Notes under the pieces: generated by a model
Told to the model about the DNA's origin: nothing
Databases searched by the model: none
Seen by the model: the letters and a program-made list of their open reading frames with translations, nothing else
Position numbers and translations under genes: made by a program
In this document: in pieces, positions 16,323 to 25,445 of the stretch
How positions within the stretch are numbered: the first letter of the stretch is position 1
Layout: every line of letters starts with the position of its first letter
Source: Streptomyces sp. JH34
Lineage (GTDB): Bacteria > Actinomycetota > Actinomycetes > Streptomycetales > Streptomycetaceae
Direction: 5' to 3'
NCBI RefSeq assembly: GCF_029428875.1
Contig: NZ_JAJSOO010000001.1
Coordinates: forward strand, 4,464,001 to 4,528,000
Length of the DNA: 64,000 bases

Positions 16323-17510
16323 ATGCTGGGCCATACGTACCATTTGAAACCCCGTGGGATCCACCGCGGGGCGGCCCTGACGTTGGTGTTCGCGAGCGTG
16401 CTGGCCACTGCCGCGGCCACCGGGTCGCTGCCCCGTGAGGACGACCCGGGCACGGAGATAAGGACACGGGCGGTGTCCTCCACCGTCGGTCCGGTGGACC
16501 GTGAGGAGATCGCGGACGCGGCCGCCGACGCGGAGGCCGACGGGAAGTCCGGCACGGACGCCGCCGAGGAGGTCGTCAGCCGCAGCGGTGACCGCTGGGG
16601 CGCGGTGTACGACGAGCGGGAGTACGAGGAGTTCGAGCAGGCCCTCGACGGCTCGTACACCGGGGTGGGCGTCTCCGCCCGCCGCTCGGCCCGCGGCGAG
16701 GTCGCCGTGAGCAGGGTCCAGCCCGGGGGACCGGCGGAGCGGGCCGGTGTGCGCGAGGGTGACCTGCTGCGCACCGTGGACGGCCGTCCGGTCGGGAAGC
16801 GCCCCGTCGCCGAGGTGGTCGCGCTGCTGCGAGGGGACCGGACGAAGGCGCCCGAGGGTTCCTCGGTGGTCCTCGGGCTGAGCCGCGGTGGCCATTCGTG
16901 GACCACGACGCTGCGCAGGGCCCGGCTCAGCACCGACCCGGTGAGCGTCCGGCGGCTCGGGCAGGACCCCTCCTCCGCCGTGCTGATCAAGGTCGCCGCG
17001 TTCACCAAGGGCGCGGGCACCGCGGTCCGTGACGCCGTGGACGAGGTGCCCGGGGACGCCGGGATCCTGCTCGACCTCCGGGCCAACTCGGGCGGTCTGG
17101 TCACCGAGGCCGTCACCGCTTCCTCCGCCTTCCTGGACGGCGGGCTCGTCGCCACCTACGACGTGCACGGTGACCAGCGCGCCCTCTACGCCGACCCCGG
17201 GGGCGACACCGACCGGCCCGTGGTCGTCCTGGTGGACGGCGGCACGATGAGCGCCGCCGAGCTGCTGACCGGCGCCCTGCAGGACCGGGGGAGGGCCGTG
17301 ACCGTCGGGTCACGCACCTTCGGCAAGGGATCCGTGCAGATGCCCAGCAAGCTCCCGGGCGGCTCGGTGGCCGAGCTGACCGTCGGGCAGTACCGCACTC
17401 CGGCGGGCCGGAGCGTCGAGGGAAGCGGCATCACACCGGACGTCGGGGCGGGTCCGGAGGCCCAGCGGCGGGCCGAAACGGTATTGAGTGGCCTCGGGGG
17501 TGGGTCGTAG
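16323..17510 (+). CDS. Secreted PDZ/S41 (C-terminal processing) protease
   Basis: 395 residues from ATG 16323; an in-frame ATG at 16272 is less likely because it lies inside the ftsX terminator. An N-terminal hydrophobic segment (ALTLVFASVLATAAATG) acts as signal or anchor. The PDZ domain covers about 110-200 (GVGVSARRS, GGPAERAGVREGDLL). The S41 catalytic dyad is visible as Ser310 (GGTMSAAEL) and Lys335 (FGKGSVQ), with the usual 25-residue spacing. Such proteases trim or degrade exported proteins outside the membrane. Position directly after ftsEX is conserved in streptomycetes as I recall it; a role in envelope or division remodelling is inferred. Confidence 0.93.
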   Translation: MLGHTYHLKPRGIHRGAALTLVFASVLATAAATGSLPREDDPGTEIRTRAVSSTVGPVDREEIADAAADAEADGKSGTDAAEEVVSRSGDRWGAVYDEREYEEFEQALDGSYTGVGVSARRSARGEVAVSRVQPGGPAERAGVREGDLLRTVDGRPVGKRPVAEVVALLRGDRTKAPEGSSVVLGLSRGGHSWTTTLRRARLSTDPVSVRRLGQDPSSAVLIKVAAFTKGAGTAVRDAVDEVPGDAGILLDLRANSGGLVTEAVTASSAFLDGGLVATYDVHGDQRALYADPGGDTDRPVVVLVDGGTMSAAELLTGALQDRGRAVTVGSRTFGKGSVQMPSKLPGGSVAELTVGQYRTPAGRSVEGSGITPDVGAGPEAQRRAETVLSGLGGGS

Positions 17511-17528
17511 TGCGAAAATGACCACACT

Positions 17529-18017
17529 ATGGCCAAGGAAAAAGACACCGGGCGCAAGATGATCGCCCAGAACAAGAAGGCGCGGCACGACTACCACGTC
17601 CTCGACACCTACGAGTGCGGTCTCGTACTGATGGGTACCGAGGTCAAGTCGTTGCGGATGGGCAGGGCGTCGCTGGTCGACGGCTTCGTCCAGATCGACG
17701 ACGGGGAGGCGTGGCTGCACAACATCCACGTCCCGGAGTACGTGCAGGGCACCTGGACCAACCACTCGGCCAAGCGCAAGCGCAAGCTGCTGCTGCACCG
17801 GGCCGAGATCGACAAGCTCCAGGCCAAGTCGCAGGAGACGGGCCACACGATCGTGCCGCTCGCGCTGTACTTCAAGGACAGCCGCGTCAAGGTCGAGATC
17901 GCGCTCGCGAAGGGCAAGAAGGAGTACGACAAGCGTCAGACACTGCGGGAGAAGCAGGACACGCGGGAGACGAACCGCGCGATCTCGGCGGTCCGCCGGC
18001 GCCAGCGCAGCGCGTAG
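17529..18017 (+). CDS. smpB: SsrA-binding protein SmpB
   Basis: 162 residues from ATG 17529. SmpB binds the tRNA-like end of tmRNA and brings it to stalled ribosomes for trans-translation. Family pattern: IAQNKKARHDYHV at the front, GTEVKSLRMGRASLVDGFVQI, WLHNIHVPEY, HPRKLLLH-like KRKRKLLLHRAEI, and a basic C-terminal tail (EKQDTRETNR, RRRQRS) that enters the mRNA channel. Its RNA partner ssrA follows within 125 nt. Confidence 0.97.
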   Translation: MAKEKDTGRKMIAQNKKARHDYHVLDTYECGLVLMGTEVKSLRMGRASLVDGFVQIDDGEAWLHNIHVPEYVQGTWTNHSAKRKRKLLLHRAEIDKLQAKSQETGHTIVPLALYFKDSRVKVEIALAKGKKEYDKRQTLREKQDTRETNRAISAVRRRQRSA

Positions 18018-18140
18018 CCGCCACCCGCGTCCGGGGCCCGCGCCCCGGAGCCGCAGGAATACGGTGGCATCCGCGGGCGTTGGTCACGTACGATGGGCCG
18101 TGCACCTCACAGAGGGTGCGCGCATTTGAAAAAACAACAT

Positions 18141-18525
18141 GGGGATGATCGGTTTCGACAGCGGATGTCGAAGCAGGGGAAGCGAGTCGAGGAAGCGGCA
18201 ATGATCTCGTAAACCATATGTCGCAAACAATAATCGCCAATTCCAAGCGCGATTCCTCCGCCTTCGCCCTCGCTGCCTAATTAGCAGCTAAGCGAAGACT
18301 CTGCGGAGTGTCAGCCCGGGGGTGATCCCGACCCGGATCCTGGCATCAACTAGGGATCTAAACTTCTAAGCCCGGTCACGGGGCCTGGAAGGAAATCAAA
18401 CAGTGGCTGGGCCTGTCGGAGGCTTGTTCGCGTGACCTCCGGGGCCGAGAAAAGCGTAGCGAACTGCACTCGGAGAAGCCCTGGTTCCGCACCGTTGGAC
18501 GCGGGTTCGATTCCCGCCATCTCCA
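18141..18525 (+). ncRNA. ssrA: Transfer-messenger RNA (tmRNA)
   Basis: The 5' end GGGGAUG pairs with CAUCUCC at 18519-18525, leaving A as discriminator; CCA is not fully encoded. The T-arm (GGGTTCGATTCCC) is at 18503-18515. The tag frame runs from GCC 18236 to TAA 18278-18280 and encodes ANSKRDSSAFALAA, ending in the usual protease signal. A -10 like TACGAT (18089-18094) places the start of the precursor ~45 nt upstream of the mature 5' end. Partner SmpB is encoded just upstream. Confidence 0.97.
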
Positions 18526-18540
18526 CAATTCCCATGTGAA

Positions 18541-18580
18541 CGAGGACCCCGTTGCCCCTGGCAGCGGGGTCCTCGTTTTT
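18541..18580 (+). terminator. tmRNA terminator
   Basis: Perfect 11-bp stem (CGAGGACCCCG at 18541-18551, complement at 18565-18575) followed by TTTTT. It is the best classical intrinsic terminator in the window. Confidence 0.95.
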
Positions 18581-18601
18581 CCCGTGTTCCGCCCGGTCCC
18601 G

Positions 18602-19807
18602 TCAGGCCCGGCGTGTTCCCGCGGCCGCGACGGCCAGGGCGAGGGCCGCGGCGCACATCGGCGCCGCGTATCCGGCGACCGTCCCCGCGTGCTCCACCGC
18701 CCAGCCGCCCACGGCCGAGCCCGCGGCCACCCCGCCCAGCAGCGTCGTGACCGCGAGCGTCATCCCCTCGTTGAGCTGCGCCTGCGGGGTGAGACGCTGG
18801 ATCAGGGTCATCCCGGTGACCATGGTGGGCGCGGTGGCCGCCCCCGCCAGCAGCAGGCAGACCGCCAGCACGGGCAGCGAGCCGGTCGTGGCCGTGGCCA
18901 GCAGGGGGAGAGACATCAGCGCGGTCATCCCCGTCAGGCAGAGCAGCAGCCGCCGGCCGACCCGCGCTGCGGGGCGCAGCGATCCGTACAGCAGCCCGGC
19001 GACGCAGGAGCCCGTGGCCTGGAGCGCGAGGATCGCGCCGCCCGCGTGCGCGATGGACACGACCTCCATCGAACCGAAGACCGCCCCGGTCGCGAGGAAC
19101 ACGGCGAGCAGGGCGGCCATGCCGGGGGTGCGCAGGGGCGAGGCGGCCCGGGTGCCGGGAGTCACCGGTGGTTCGGTGGCGCGCTGCGCGGCGAAGACCA
19201 GGACGCCGGTCATCAGCAGGATCGCGCCGGTGAGCGTGCCGGCTTCGGGGAAGAGGGCCCCGCACAGGGACGCGGCGAGGACGGGGCCGAGCATGAAGCA
19301 CAGTTCGTCCGCGGCCTGTTCGAAGGAGTTGGCGGTGTGCAGGGCCGCCGGGTCGCCCCGGTGCAGATGGGCCCAGCGGGCCCGGGACATACCGCCGGTG
19401 TTCGGGGTGGTGGCCGTCGCGGCATAGGCGACGAAGAGCGTCCAGACCGGTGCGTCGTGATGTACGCAGAGCACCAGGGCCAGCGAGCCGAGTACGGCGA
19501 CCGCCGTGGCGGGCACCGCGATCCTGGCCTGGCCGTACCGGTCGACGAGGCGGGCCGTCCAGGGGGCGACGACGGCGGTCGCGGCCAGCCCGGTCGCGGT
19601 GACTGCCCCGGCCAGGGCGTACGAACCGTGGGCCCCGGCGATCATGATGACGGCGCTGACGCTGAACATCCCCATGGGCAGCCGGGCGAGGAGATTGCCC
19701 GCGGTGAAGGCACGCGCGCCGGGAGTGGCGAGCAGTCGGAGGTACGGATTGGACGGGCCGGCGGCAGGAGGGGTGGCGGGAGCCGGGGCAGCGGTTTCGA
19801 GAGGCAC
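18602..19807 (-). CDS. MFS transporter
   Basis: 401 residues from GTG 19807-19805, with GGAG upstream. About twelve hydrophobic segments; the loop between TM2 and TM3 carries a degenerate MFS motif A (ARLVDRYGQARI). A Pro/Ala-rich cytoplasmic N-tail (~25 residues) comes first. It is divergent from a LysR regulator whose start is only 84 bp away, which suggests that the regulator controls it. Likely a proton-driven exporter; the substrate is unknown. Confidence 0.85.
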   Translation of the reverse strand: MPLETAAPAPATPPAAGPSNPYLRLLATPGARAFTAGNLLARLPMGMFSVSAVIMIAGAHGSYALAGAVTATGLAATAVVAPWTARLVDRYGQARIAVPATAVAVLGSLALVLCVHHDAPVWTLFVAYAATATTPNTGGMSRARWAHLHRGDPAALHTANSFEQAADELCFMLGPVLAASLCGALFPEAGTLTGAILLMTGVLVFAAQRATEPPVTPGTRAASPLRTPGMAALLAVFLATGAVFGSMEVVSIAHAGGAILALQATGSCVAGLLYGSLRPAARVGRRLLLCLTGMTALMSLPLLATATTGSLPVLAVCLLLAGAATAPTMVTGMTLIQRLTPQAQLNEGMTLAVTTLLGGVAAGSAVGGWAVEHAGTVAGYAAPMCAAALALAVAAAGTRRA

Positions 19808-19879
19808 GTGCTCCAGCCTCGGATCGTGTGGTCCGCGCTGTCCAACACCTGATCGGAGGCCACTGACGCACTTCTGTTG

Positions 19880-19885
19880 TAAATT
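19880..19885 (+). promoter_or_regulatory. Candidate leaderless -10 of the lysR gene
   Basis: TAAATT ends 6 nt before the GTG at 19892 with no ribosome site between. The 19808-19891 gap also must hold the MFS promoter, so regulator binding here could serve both genes. Confidence 0.4.
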
Positions 19886-19891
19886 CGGCCG

Positions 19892-20863
19892 GTGGCCGCC
19901 GTCGACACCGATCCCCGCATCCTCCGCGCCTTCGTCACCGTGGCCGAGGAACTGCACTTCACCCGTGCCGCCGCCCGGCTCTACGTCGCGCAGCAGGCGC
20001 TGAGCCGGGACATCCGCAGGCTGGAGCGTGAGCTGGGCAGGGAACTGTTCGTCCGTACCACCCGGCAGGTGTCCCTCACCCCGGACGGGGAACGCCTCCT
20101 CCCGTACGCCCGCCAGGTGCTCGACGCGCACGTCGCGCTCCGCGCCGCCTTCACCGACCCGGCGGACCGTCCGCTGCTCGTCGACCTCAACACCGACGGG
20201 ATGACAGCGGCCCGGGTGCTGGCCCGGGCGCGTGAACTCGCGCCCGAGTGCGAGCTGATGGCCCGTTTCGAGAGCGGGCTGACCTGGGCGGCGGGTGAGG
20301 TGCTCGCCGGGCGGCTGGACGTCTCCTTCGGCCGGGCCGCCGGACTCGACCCCGCGGTCCTCGCCCAGCTCTCCGTACAGCCGGTGCGGTACGAGCCGAT
20401 GGCCGTACTCCTGCCGCGCGATCATCCTCTGGCGGGGCGCGAGGCGGTCGCCATGAGTGACCTGGCCGGTGAAACCGTCTACGCGGGGGCAGGCAATGCG
20501 CGCACGCGCGAGTGGACGGATCTCGCATCCCTGCTCTTCTCGGAATGGGACATCGTGCTGGCTCCACCGGCTCCGCTCGCCGTCGGAGTGGCCGAATTCC
20601 AACGGGTCATGGCGAAGAGAGGTGACCCTGTGCTGGCCGTCGTGGGGTTTCCGCCGCTACCCGGGACGGTGCTGCGCCCACTCGTGCGGCCCGTGCCGCT
20701 GTCCCCGCTGCTGATGGTGTGGCGTAAGGGGCTCGATCACCCGGGTCTGTCCGCGTTGCGTGCCGCAGTGGCCGAACTCGCAGGGGCAGAAGGATGGATG
20801 GCAAGGCCAGCTACCTCGTGGCTACCCGGAACCGACGCTTCACTCATGGATCACTGTTCATGA
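19892..20863 (+). CDS. LysR-family transcriptional regulator
   Basis: 323 residues from GTG 19892. N-terminal winged HTH (FVTVAEELHFTRAAARLYVAQQALSRDIRRLE) followed by the linker helix and a two-lobed effector domain (FESGLTWAAGEVLAGRLDVSFG, RDHPLAGREAVAMSDLAGE). Members bind T-N11-A dyads and often control a divergent gene, here the MFS transporter. The coinducer is unknown. Confidence 0.92.
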   Translation: MAAVDTDPRILRAFVTVAEELHFTRAAARLYVAQQALSRDIRRLERELGRELFVRTTRQVSLTPDGERLLPYARQVLDAHVALRAAFTDPADRPLLVDLNTDGMTAARVLARARELAPECELMARFESGLTWAAGEVLAGRLDVSFGRAAGLDPAVLAQLSVQPVRYEPMAVLLPRDHPLAGREAVAMSDLAGETVYAGAGNARTREWTDLASLLFSEWDIVLAPPAPLAVGVAEFQRVMAKRGDPVLAVVGFPPLPGTVLRPLVRPVPLSPLLMVWRKGLDHPGLSALRAAVAELAGAEGWMARPATSWLPGTDASLMDHCS

Positions 20864-20866
20864 ACA
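20855..20866. promoter_or_regulatory. TGTTCATGAACA palindrome before matA
   Basis: A perfect 12-bp dyad overlaps the lysR stop and is flanked by ATCAC on the left and GTGAT on the right with a few extra bases. It lies ~150 bp upstream of matA, and a possible -10 (TACATT) occurs ~40 bp further on. It is a candidate operator for the mat operon or a late lysR site. Confidence 0.45.
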
Positions 20867-21009
20867 ACAGGTGATACAGCCCTCTTTCTGCCCCCGTCGT
20901 GCGCTACATTCAGGTCTTCGGGTGCTCGGTGGCAGGTGGCGCGCGGACGGGGTGGGGGCCCGGTTCGATGGCACGATTCCAGTCATTCCACGCGCACCCG
21001 GTTCATTGA

Positions 21010-21684
21010 GTGGGGGATGTGCGAACACCTGTGGAAAATTGGCGCGAAGGTACCCGAACCGGGCACACGCATGAGCCGAGCGACGTCACCGTCCAACTGG
21101 ACGGTCTGGGGCGTCAGCTCTCCGAACTACCAGCTGAACCCGGCCCTCCGGACCCTGCGGACGGTCCGGTCTTCGTCGATGAGAGCGGCCGTCGCAGCAA
21201 GACGTACCGGCGTGTGGGCTGGGTGCTCGCCGCGATCTGCGCCGTGTACGCGGTGACGCTCGTCGTCGCCGTGCTCGGCGGGAACTCCGCCGCTCCCTGG
21301 CTGCCTCTCTCCGGTCAGGACGAGAAGCACGCGGAGGAGATCGAGGTACGGCCCGCGCCGAGCGGCGACATCGTGTCCGAGAGCCCCGGGGCCACGCCCG
21401 GTGCCTCCGTATCGGCCTACGTGCCCACCACGGCCCCCGCGGCGGTCGGCGCCTCCGCGTCAGGATCGGCCGAGCCCGGCACGAGCGCGTCGGCCACCCC
21501 GTCCGGCAAGCCCGCGAAGGGCGGTTCCTCGTCCTCGGCCCCGGCCCCCGGCACCCCGGTCTCCGAGCAGCCGAGCGGCCAGCCGTCGCCGTCGGTCAGC
21601 CCCGATCCGCCCGTCGAGGAGAGTCCGCCGACGTCTCCGGACCCCTCCGAATCACCGGTGCAACCTCAAGAAGGTCCTCACTAG
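21010..21684 (+). CDS. matA: Membrane protein MatA-like, first gene of the mat polysaccharide operon
   Basis: 224 residues if it begins at GTG 21010; GTG 21019 or 21031 are alternatives, none with an ideal ribosome site. A cytoplasmic head of ~60 residues is followed by one TM helix (VGWVLAAICAVYAVTLVVAV) and ~130 extracellular residues rich in Ser, Pro, Gly and Ala. No enzymatic motif is seen. The stop is one base before the start of the matB-like gene. In S. coelicolor the matA-matB pair is needed for pellet formation and the extracellular glucosamine polymer; assignment here rests on position and on the unmistakable matB, so matA itself is less certain. Confidence 0.65.
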   Translation: MGDVRTPVENWREGTRTGHTHEPSDVTVQLDGLGRQLSELPAEPGPPDPADGPVFVDESGRRSKTYRRVGWVLAAICAVYAVTLVVAVLGGNSAAPWLPLSGQDEKHAEEIEVRPAPSGDIVSESPGATPGASVSAYVPTTAPAAVGASASGSAEPGTSASATPSGKPAKGGSSSSAPAPGTPVSEQPSGQPSPSVSPDPPVEESPPTSPDPSESPVQPQEGPH

Positions 21685-21685
21685 G

Positions 21686-23878
21686 ATGACAATCCCCGTT
21701 TCGCGGGGCAGGCACAACCGGAAGAAGAAGCGGACCGTCCGGCGCAGACTTCCCATGCGCTACCTGCTTCCGTCGCTCCTCCTTGTGGCCCTGCTCGCCA
21801 TGCTCATGCTGCGCGGATACGTGCACAGCGAGATCCTCGCCGACCACCGCGTCCAGGCACCCGCTCCCACCACCCAGGTGCCGGACGACGTGCTCGAAGG
21901 CGGCCCGGTCATCGACGCCCGCACCGCGGGCGAGAACGCCAGGACGCTCCGGATACCCGACCACAAGATCGTCCTGACCTTCGACGACGGCCCGGACCCG
22001 GTCTGGACCCCGCGCGTCCTGGACGAGCTCAAAAAGCACCACGCGCACGGCGTCTTCTTCGTCACCGGCACCATGGCCTCCCGCTACCCGGAGCTCGTGC
22101 AGCGGATGGTCGACGAGGGGCACGAGATCGGGCTGCACACCTTCAACCACCCCGATCTCTCGTTCCAGACCACCAACCGCATCGACTGGGAACTCGCCCA
22201 GAACCAGCTGGTCCTGGCGGGCGCGGCCGGCATCCGCACGTCCTTGTTCCGGCCGCCGTACTCCTCGTTCTCCGACGCCATGGACGACAAGTCCTGGCCG
22301 GTCACGCAGTACATCGGCAGCCGCGGCTACCTCACCGTCGTGAACAACACCGACAGTGAGGACTGGAAGCGCCCCGGCGTCCCCGCGATCATCGAGCGCG
22401 CCACGCCGAAGCACGGCAAGGGCGCGATCATCCTCATGCACGACTCCGGCGGCGACCGTTCCCAGACCGTGGCCGCCCTGGGGAAGTTCCTGCCGCAGAT
22501 GCAGGAGCAGGGCTACGACTTCACCAACCTGACCTCGGCGCTCGGCGCCTCCAGCGCGCACACCCCGGCCACCGGTTTCGCGCTCTGGAAGGGCAAGGCG
22601 TTCATAGGGGCGGTGGAGATCTCCGAGCACGTCACCGGCGTCCTGGTGGTCGGTCTCGCGGCCATCGGCGTCCTGGTGATGGTGCGCTTCGGGCTGATGC
22701 TGCTGCTCTCCTTCCTGCACGCCAGGAAGGTGCGCCGCAAGGGCTTCAGCTGGGGGGAGCGGTTCACCCGCCCGGTCTCGGTCCTCGTGCCGGCGTACAA
22801 CGAGCGCGAGTGCATCGAGGCCACCGTGCGGTCGTTGGTGGCCAGCGACCACCCGATCGAGGTCATCGTCATCGACGACGGCTCGACGGACGGCACGGCC
22901 GATCTCGTCGAGGCGATGTGGATCCCGAACGTCCGGGTCGTCCGCCAGCGCAACGCCGGCAAGCCCGCGGCCCTCAACAACGGCATCGCGAACGCCCGTC
23001 ACGACATCGTCGTCATGATGGACGGCGACACGGTCTTCGAACCCTCCACCGTGCGCGAGCTCGTGCAGCCGTTCGCCGACCCCCGGGTCGGCGCGGTCGC
23101 GGGTAACGCGAAGGTGGGCAACCGCGACTCGTTGATCGGCGCCTGGCAGCACATCGAGTACGTGATGGGCTTCAACCTCGACCGCAGGATGTACGACCTC
23201 CTGGGCTGCATGCCCACCATCCCCGGTGCGGTCGGCGCCTTCCGCCGGGACGCGCTTGACCGCATCGGCGGCATGAGCGAGGACACCCTCGCCGAGGACA
23301 CCGACGTCACCATGGCGCTGCACCGTGACGGCTGGCGCGTCGTCTACGCGGAGAACGCCCGGGCGTGGACCGAGGCCCCCGAGTCCGTGCAGCAGCTCTG
23401 GTCGCAGCGCTACCGGTGGTCGTACGGCACCATGCAGGCCATCTGGAAGCACCGCCGCGCGGTCGTCGAGCGCGGGCCGTCGGGCCGCTTCGGGCGCGTG
23501 GGACTGCCGTTCGTCTCCCTGTTCATGGTCGTCGCCCCGCTGCTGGCGCCCCTGATCGACGTCTTCCTGCTGTACGGCCTGGTCTTCGGCCCGACGGGGA
23601 AGACGGTCGCGGCCTGGTTCGGGGTCCTGCTGGTGCAGGCCGTCTGCGCCGCGTACGCCTTCCGGCTCGACCGGGAACGCATGACCCATCTGATCTCCCT
23701 GCCGCTCCAGCAGATCCTCTACCGGCAGTTGATGTACGTCGTGCTGCTCCAGTCCTGGATCACCGCTCTCACCGGCGGACGGCTGCGCTGGCAGAAGCTG
23801 CGGCGCACCGGCGTGGTGGAGGCGCCCGGCGGTACGACGACCCGCCGCAAGGACACGGACCGGAGGCCGGTGGCATGA
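21686..23878 (+). CDS. matB: Bifunctional polysaccharide deacetylase / processive glycosyltransferase MatB
   Basis: 730 residues from ATG 21686. A basic N-terminus and TM anchor (~20-40) lead to an extracellular NodB/CE4 deacetylase with TFDDGPD (Asp100-Asp101) and the metal pair HTFNH (151, 155), then FRPPYSS. A second TM region (~305-345) leads to a cytoplasmic GT2 domain: VSVLVPAYNE near 364, IDDGSTDGT near 397, MMDGDT, AEDTD, and the processive-synthase motif QRYRW near 574. Three or four C-terminal TM helices form the export pore. The combination is that of a poly-beta-1,6-N-acetylglucosamine synthase fused to its deacetylase, as in Streptomyces MatB. ATGA overlap with the next gene shows co-translation. 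Confidence 0.85.
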   Translation: MTIPVSRGRHNRKKKRTVRRRLPMRYLLPSLLLVALLAMLMLRGYVHSEILADHRVQAPAPTTQVPDDVLEGGPVIDARTAGENARTLRIPDHKIVLTFDDGPDPVWTPRVLDELKKHHAHGVFFVTGTMASRYPELVQRMVDEGHEIGLHTFNHPDLSFQTTNRIDWELAQNQLVLAGAAGIRTSLFRPPYSSFSDAMDDKSWPVTQYIGSRGYLTVVNNTDSEDWKRPGVPAIIERATPKHGKGAIILMHDSGGDRSQTVAALGKFLPQMQEQGYDFTNLTSALGASSAHTPATGFALWKGKAFIGAVEISEHVTGVLVVGLAAIGVLVMVRFGLMLLLSFLHARKVRRKGFSWGERFTRPVSVLVPAYNERECIEATVRSLVASDHPIEVIVIDDGSTDGTADLVEAMWIPNVRVVRQRNAGKPAALNNGIANARHDIVVMMDGDTVFEPSTVRELVQPFADPRVGAVAGNAKVGNRDSLIGAWQHIEYVMGFNLDRRMYDLLGCMPTIPGAVGAFRRDALDRIGGMSEDTLAEDTDVTMALHRDGWRVVYAENARAWTEAPESVQQLWSQRYRWSYGTMQAIWKHRRAVVERGPSGRFGRVGLPFVSLFMVVAPLLAPLIDVFLLYGLVFGPTGKTVAAWFGVLLVQAVCAAYAFRLDRERMTHLISLPLQQILYRQLMYVVLLQSWITALTGGRLRWQKLRRTGVVEAPGGTTTRRKDTDRRPVA

Positions 23879-25269
23879 CCTACCCCGAACCGCCCAGGCA
23901 GGACGGCGCCGGATACGGCGACCCCGCCGGATCGCAGACCCGGCCGTCGCAGGGCGGTGCCCACCGGGCGCCCGCCCGTGCCGCGCACACCGCACCGCCG
24001 TCCGTCCGGCACTCACCCGTGCCCGCCGGTACCGTGCCGGCCCCGGCGTACCCGGAGTACGCGGGCTCCGTACCCGCCCCCGCGGCGTACCCGGAACCGG
24101 CGGCCGGCGCCCCGGACACCGCCGGTGACGTCCCCGAGGCCCGTGCCAAGCCCGGCCGGGACCGCTACCTCGACCTGCTCAGGACCGTGGCCCTCGTCCG
24201 GGTCGTCGTCTTCCACCTCTTCGGCTGGGCCTGGCTGACCATCCTCTTCCCCTCCATGGGCGTGATGTTCGCCCTGGCCGGTTCGCTGATGGCGCGCTCG
24301 CTGGCCCGGCCGGCCGTGAGCGTCATCCGCGGCAGGCTGCGCAGGCTGCTCCCCCCGATGTGGGCGTTCTCGCTCGTCGTCGTGCCGGTGATGTTCGCGC
24401 TGAGCTGGAAGCCCGTCCGGGAGGAGGGGCTGTGGTGGTTCATCAAGCTCGGCAGCTACCTGTTCCCGCTCGGCGCGCCCCCCTTTCCCGAGGAGAACGG
24501 CTCGGCCGGTGGCTGGCTGGAGCTGAGCTGGGCGGACCAGGCGGCGGGACCGCTCTGGTACATCAGGGCCTACCTCTGGTTCGTGCTGGCGTCGCCCCTG
24601 CTGCTCAAGGCGTTCCGCAGGCTGCCGTGGGTCACGCTGCTGGCCCCGGTCGCCCTCACCGCAGTCATCGGCACCGGCCTCGTGAAGGTGCCCGGGACCT
24701 TCGGTGAGAGCCTCGTCGACTTCGCCGTGTTCGGGTCCTGCTGGGTCCTGGGATTCGCCCACAACGACGGCCTCCTGAAGGAGGTCCCGCGCTACCTGGC
24801 GGTGTCGTCCGCCGCGATGGTCATGGGCTTCGGCCTGTGGTGGGCCTCCGGGCACCTCACGGAGGAGGGCTGGAACCTCGACGAGATCCCGCTCGCCCAG
24901 GCCACCTGGTCCCTCGGCTTCTGCGCGATCCTCCTGGTCTACGCCCCGTCCTGGCAGAAGCTCCCCGGCAGGCTCGCGGGCTGGGACAGCCTGGTCACGC
25001 TGGCCAACAACAGGGCCGTGACGATCTATCTGTGGCACAACCTGCTGCTGATGGCGGCCGCGCACCTCGTGGACGAACTCTGGTCCGTGCCCTGGCTCGG
25101 CGACACCTTCGACACGCAGATCGAACAGTCGTACGAGGTGTTGATCCTGATCACCATCTGGCCGCTGACAGGGCTCGCGATCCTGGCGTTCGGCTGGGTC
25201 GAGGACGTCGCCGCCAAGCGCCGCCCGCGCCTGTGGCCGAACGGGGCCGGCCGGACACGCGGGGCCTGA
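23875..25269 (+). CDS. Membrane acyltransferase (acyltransferase 3 family)
   Basis: 464 residues. ATG 23875 overlaps the matB stop in ATGA. About 95 residues of Pro/Ala/Gly-rich cytoplasmic tail precede RDRYLDLLRTVALVRVVVFH, the first helix of acyltransferase 3 proteins with its conserved R and H. Ten or so TM helices follow (GPLWYIRAYLWF, TIYLWHNLLLM). Such enzymes O-acylate extracellular glycans or antibiotics. Tight coupling to matAB suggests it decorates the same polymer with acetyl or succinyl groups (inference). A terminator hairpin follows 11 nt after the stop. Confidence 0.85.
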   Translation: MTYPEPPRQDGAGYGDPAGSQTRPSQGGAHRAPARAAHTAPPSVRHSPVPAGTVPAPAYPEYAGSVPAPAAYPEPAAGAPDTAGDVPEARAKPGRDRYLDLLRTVALVRVVVFHLFGWAWLTILFPSMGVMFALAGSLMARSLARPAVSVIRGRLRRLLPPMWAFSLVVVPVMFALSWKPVREEGLWWFIKLGSYLFPLGAPPFPEENGSAGGWLELSWADQAAGPLWYIRAYLWFVLASPLLLKAFRRLPWVTLLAPVALTAVIGTGLVKVPGTFGESLVDFAVFGSCWVLGFAHNDGLLKEVPRYLAVSSAAMVMGFGLWWASGHLTEEGWNLDEIPLAQATWSLGFCAILLVYAPSWQKLPGRLAGWDSLVTLANNRAVTIYLWHNLLLMAAAHLVDELWSVPWLGDTFDTQIEQSYEVLILITIWPLTGLAILAFGWVEDVAAKRRPRLWPNGAGRTRGA

Positions 25270-25280
25270 TCCGGCCGGAG

Positions 25281-25312
25281 AGGGGCGCGGGGGCACGGCC
25301 CGCCGCGCCCCT
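25281..25312 (+). terminator. mat operon terminator
   Basis: Perfect 10-bp stem (AGGGGCGCGG at 25281-25290, CCGCGCCCCT at 25303-25312) with a 12-nt loop. Confidence 0.65.
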
Positions 25313-25445
25313 ACGGGCCCAGCTCACCGCGACCCCGGGGTCCGAGTGAGAGCAAGGTTGCGCACCGGTCACCTCCTGGCACCGCGCCGAAACGCGGGCT
25401 CCTTAGGGTCGGCAGGACAACACCCCGACCCTGTGGAGGCGCGTG

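Noticed and set aside
25340..25445. GlnR-like box upstream of narK (GTCAC ... GAAAC)
   Set aside because: Half-sites exist, but the spacing does not fit the gTnAc-n6-GaAAc pattern, so it is not annotated.
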